Positions 4,040 to 5,080 of a stretch of DNA of 5,080 nucleotides are shown one piece after another (the first letter of the stretch is position 1; the number at the start of each line of letters is the position of its first letter). The DNA is from Actinomycetota bacterium. GTDB lineage: Bacteria > Actinomycetota > Thermoleophilia > Gaiellales > Gaiellaceae. The notes below the pieces were generated by a model. The model saw only the letters and a list, made by a program, of their open reading frames with translations, searched no databases and had not been told where the DNA came from. The position numbers and the translations under genes are program-made. The stretch is from positions 1-5,080 of the forward strand of contig JAFALP010000092.1 of NCBI GenBank assembly GCA_019234175.1, read 5' to 3'.

Positions 4040-5080
4040 GTGCCGACCCTCGCCGACACGACCATTCGCCTGCTCGGACAGGAGCCGCTCGCCGGACGGA
4101 TGCCCGTCGCGGACCAGCTCCGTCTGGCCGAGATCCTCGACCAGGCCGGCTTCGCCTACCTGGAGGTGTCCGGCGGCGGCGTGTTCGACGCCGCGGTGAA
4201 GCGCGGTATCGAGAGCCCGTGGGAGCGCATCCGCGCGCTGAAGGCGCGCGTGAAGACGCCCCTCGGCCTCGCGCTCCGCGGCCGCTTCCTCGTCGGCTCG
4301 CGGCCGGTGAACGCCGACTTCTCCCGGCGCTTCGTCGAATCGGCGGCGCAGAACGGCATCGACGTCTTCCGCCTCCACGATCCGCTCAACGACGTGTCCA
4401 ACCTGCGCGAGGCCGCCGCGGCGGTCGTCGCGGCGGACCGTGACTTCGAGGCGGGGCTCGTGTACAGCCCGAGCCCGACCGGCGACATCGGCGTGCTCGT
4501 CGAGCGCGCGAAGGCGCTGCCCGAGCTCGGCGCCGTGCGCGTGCTCCTGCACGACCCCACCGGGTCGCTGCAGCCGCACAAGGCGAAGGAGCTCGTCCCC
4601 GCGCTCGCGGAGGCGAGCGGCCTGCCGGTCGGCATCTACGTCCAGGGCGCGGGAGGCAGCGCGCTCGCCGCCACGCTCGACGCCGCCGAGGCGGGCGCGC
4701 AGATCATCGCATGCGCGATCTATCCGCTCGCGCTCTCGCTCCACCGCGTGTCCGGCGAGGCGCTCGCGGAGGCGCTCGCCGGCATGGGACTCGACACCGG
4801 AGTGGACGTGGCGAAGCTCTGGGAGGCGTCGGATCTCGTCGACGAGCACATCGGCGACGAGCCGGTGGCGCCGCTCGCGCCGCGTGTCGCCGTCCGCGCC
4901 GCCGAGCACGACGTTCCCGCGAGCCTCGTCGCCGGTGTCGACGCGACGCTGCGCGCGCAGGGAGCGGGCGACCGCCTCGAAGAGGTGCTGGAGGAGCTCG
5001 ACCGCGTCCACGACGAGGTCGGGTGGCCGCCGCTCGCCGCGCCCATCGGACAGGTGCTCGCGTCGCAGGCGCTGCTGAAC
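4040..5080 (+). CDS. Pyruvate carboxylase CT / OadA / 5S-like protein with degenerate metal site (3' end outside window)
   Basis: The visible 347 residues align with the carboxyltransferase (HMGL-like TIM barrel) family: pyruvate carboxylase subunit B, oxaloacetate decarboxylase alpha, transcarboxylase 5S. Barrel landmarks are LADTTIR (4-10), YLEVSGGGVFDA (40-51), PWERIRAL (60-67), LRGRFLVG (79-86), NGIDVFRLHDPLND (105-118), DPTGSLQP (172-179) and AIYPLAL (226-232). The PYC_OADA-type C-terminal domain begins near 275 and includes GAGDRLEEVLEEL (308-320) and SQALLN (342-347). The residues that normally hold the metal are all changed: the Asp of RDAHQ is L11, the carboxylated Lys of KDxxG is H171, and HxH is Y200/Q202. 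The T of the TP motif is A334. The substrate-contacting equivalents R10, Q14 and R80 are kept. The frame is clean, so this is not a decaying gene; it may be a non-catalytic or re-purposed homologue. The usual length is about 450-600, so the C-terminus is missing. GTG 4040 gives the family-type N-terminus. Confidence 0.85.
   Translation, partial: MPTLADTTIRLLGQEPLAGRMPVADQLRLAEILDQAGFAYLEVSGGGVFDAAVKRGIESPWERIRALKARVKTPLGLALRGRFLVGSRPVNADFSRRFVESAAQNGIDVFRLHDPLNDVSNLREAAAAVVAADRDFEAGLVYSPSPTGDIGVLVERAKALPELGAVRVLLHDPTGSLQPHKAKELVPALAEASGLPVGIYVQGAGGSALAATLDAAEAGAQIIACAIYPLALSLHRVSGEALAEALAGMGLDTGVDVAKLWEASDLVDEHIGDEPVAPLAPRVAVRAAEHDVPASLVAGVDATLRAQGAGDRLEEVLEELDRVHDEVGWPPLAAPIGQVLASQALLN

Noticed and set aside
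4025..5011. Long open frame on the minus strand (328 codons)
   Set aside because: It is opposite the carboxyltransferase-like gene, whose + strand frame carries clear family motifs throughout. The minus translation is Arg/Ala/Glu-rich and featureless.
4040..5080. Carboxyltransferase-like gene as a decaying pseudogene
   Set aside because: The frame is open for 347 codons with G/C-ending codon use like its neighbours, and structural motifs are preserved. The loss is limited to specific active-site positions, which points to selection rather than decay.
1..5080. tRNA, rRNA, CRISPR array, insertion sequence or rho-independent terminator
   Set aside because: Genes cover nearly the whole window, with gaps of at most 16 nt. 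No repeat array, transposase motif, terminal repeat or GC stem followed by a T-run was found.

Overview
The window is a gene-dense, very GC-rich stretch of bacterial chromosome. All seven genes lie on the + strand, and no gap between them exceeds 16 nt. The base composition, GTG starts, fused shikimate kinase/dehydroquinate synthase and gene order suggest a deep-branching actinobacterium, perhaps of the Thermoleophilia type (Gaiella/Solirubrobacter relatives). The taxon is an inference from style, not a database match.

Bases 1-2215 are a block of shikimate-pathway genes: the 3' end of aroC (chorismate synthase), an aroK-aroB fusion (shikimate kinase + 3-dehydroquinate synthase) and aroQ (type II 3-dehydroquinate dehydratase). 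Together they supply steps 2, 3, 5 and 7 of chorismate synthesis. The next gene (2212-3243) encodes an M24-family Xaa-Pro peptidase. Each of these junctions is a 4-base NTGA overlap of start and stop (CTGA, ATGA, GTGA), which indicates tight translational coupling. The aroKB start appears to be a rare CTG codon.

From 3244 onward the junction style changes. efp (elongation factor P), a 63-residue two-helix membrane protein and a carboxyltransferase-like gene each begin with GTG, 10-16 nt after the preceding stop. None has a clear Shine-Dalgarno sequence, and each has a TAnnnT box 7-9 nt before the start. This looks like leaderless transcription from internal promoters.

The last gene (4040 to the window edge) is the most interesting. 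It is clearly homologous to the pyruvate carboxylase CT domain / oxaloacetate decarboxylase alpha / transcarboxylase 5S family over 347 residues. However, all four residues that should hold the catalytic metal are replaced, while three keto-acid-contacting residues are kept. The order aroQ - Xaa-Pro peptidase - efp - small membrane protein resembles the Bacillus yqhS-yqhT-efp-yqhV region, which continues to accB-accC. The degenerate carboxyltransferase therefore sits where biotin carboxylase genes might follow, just outside the window.
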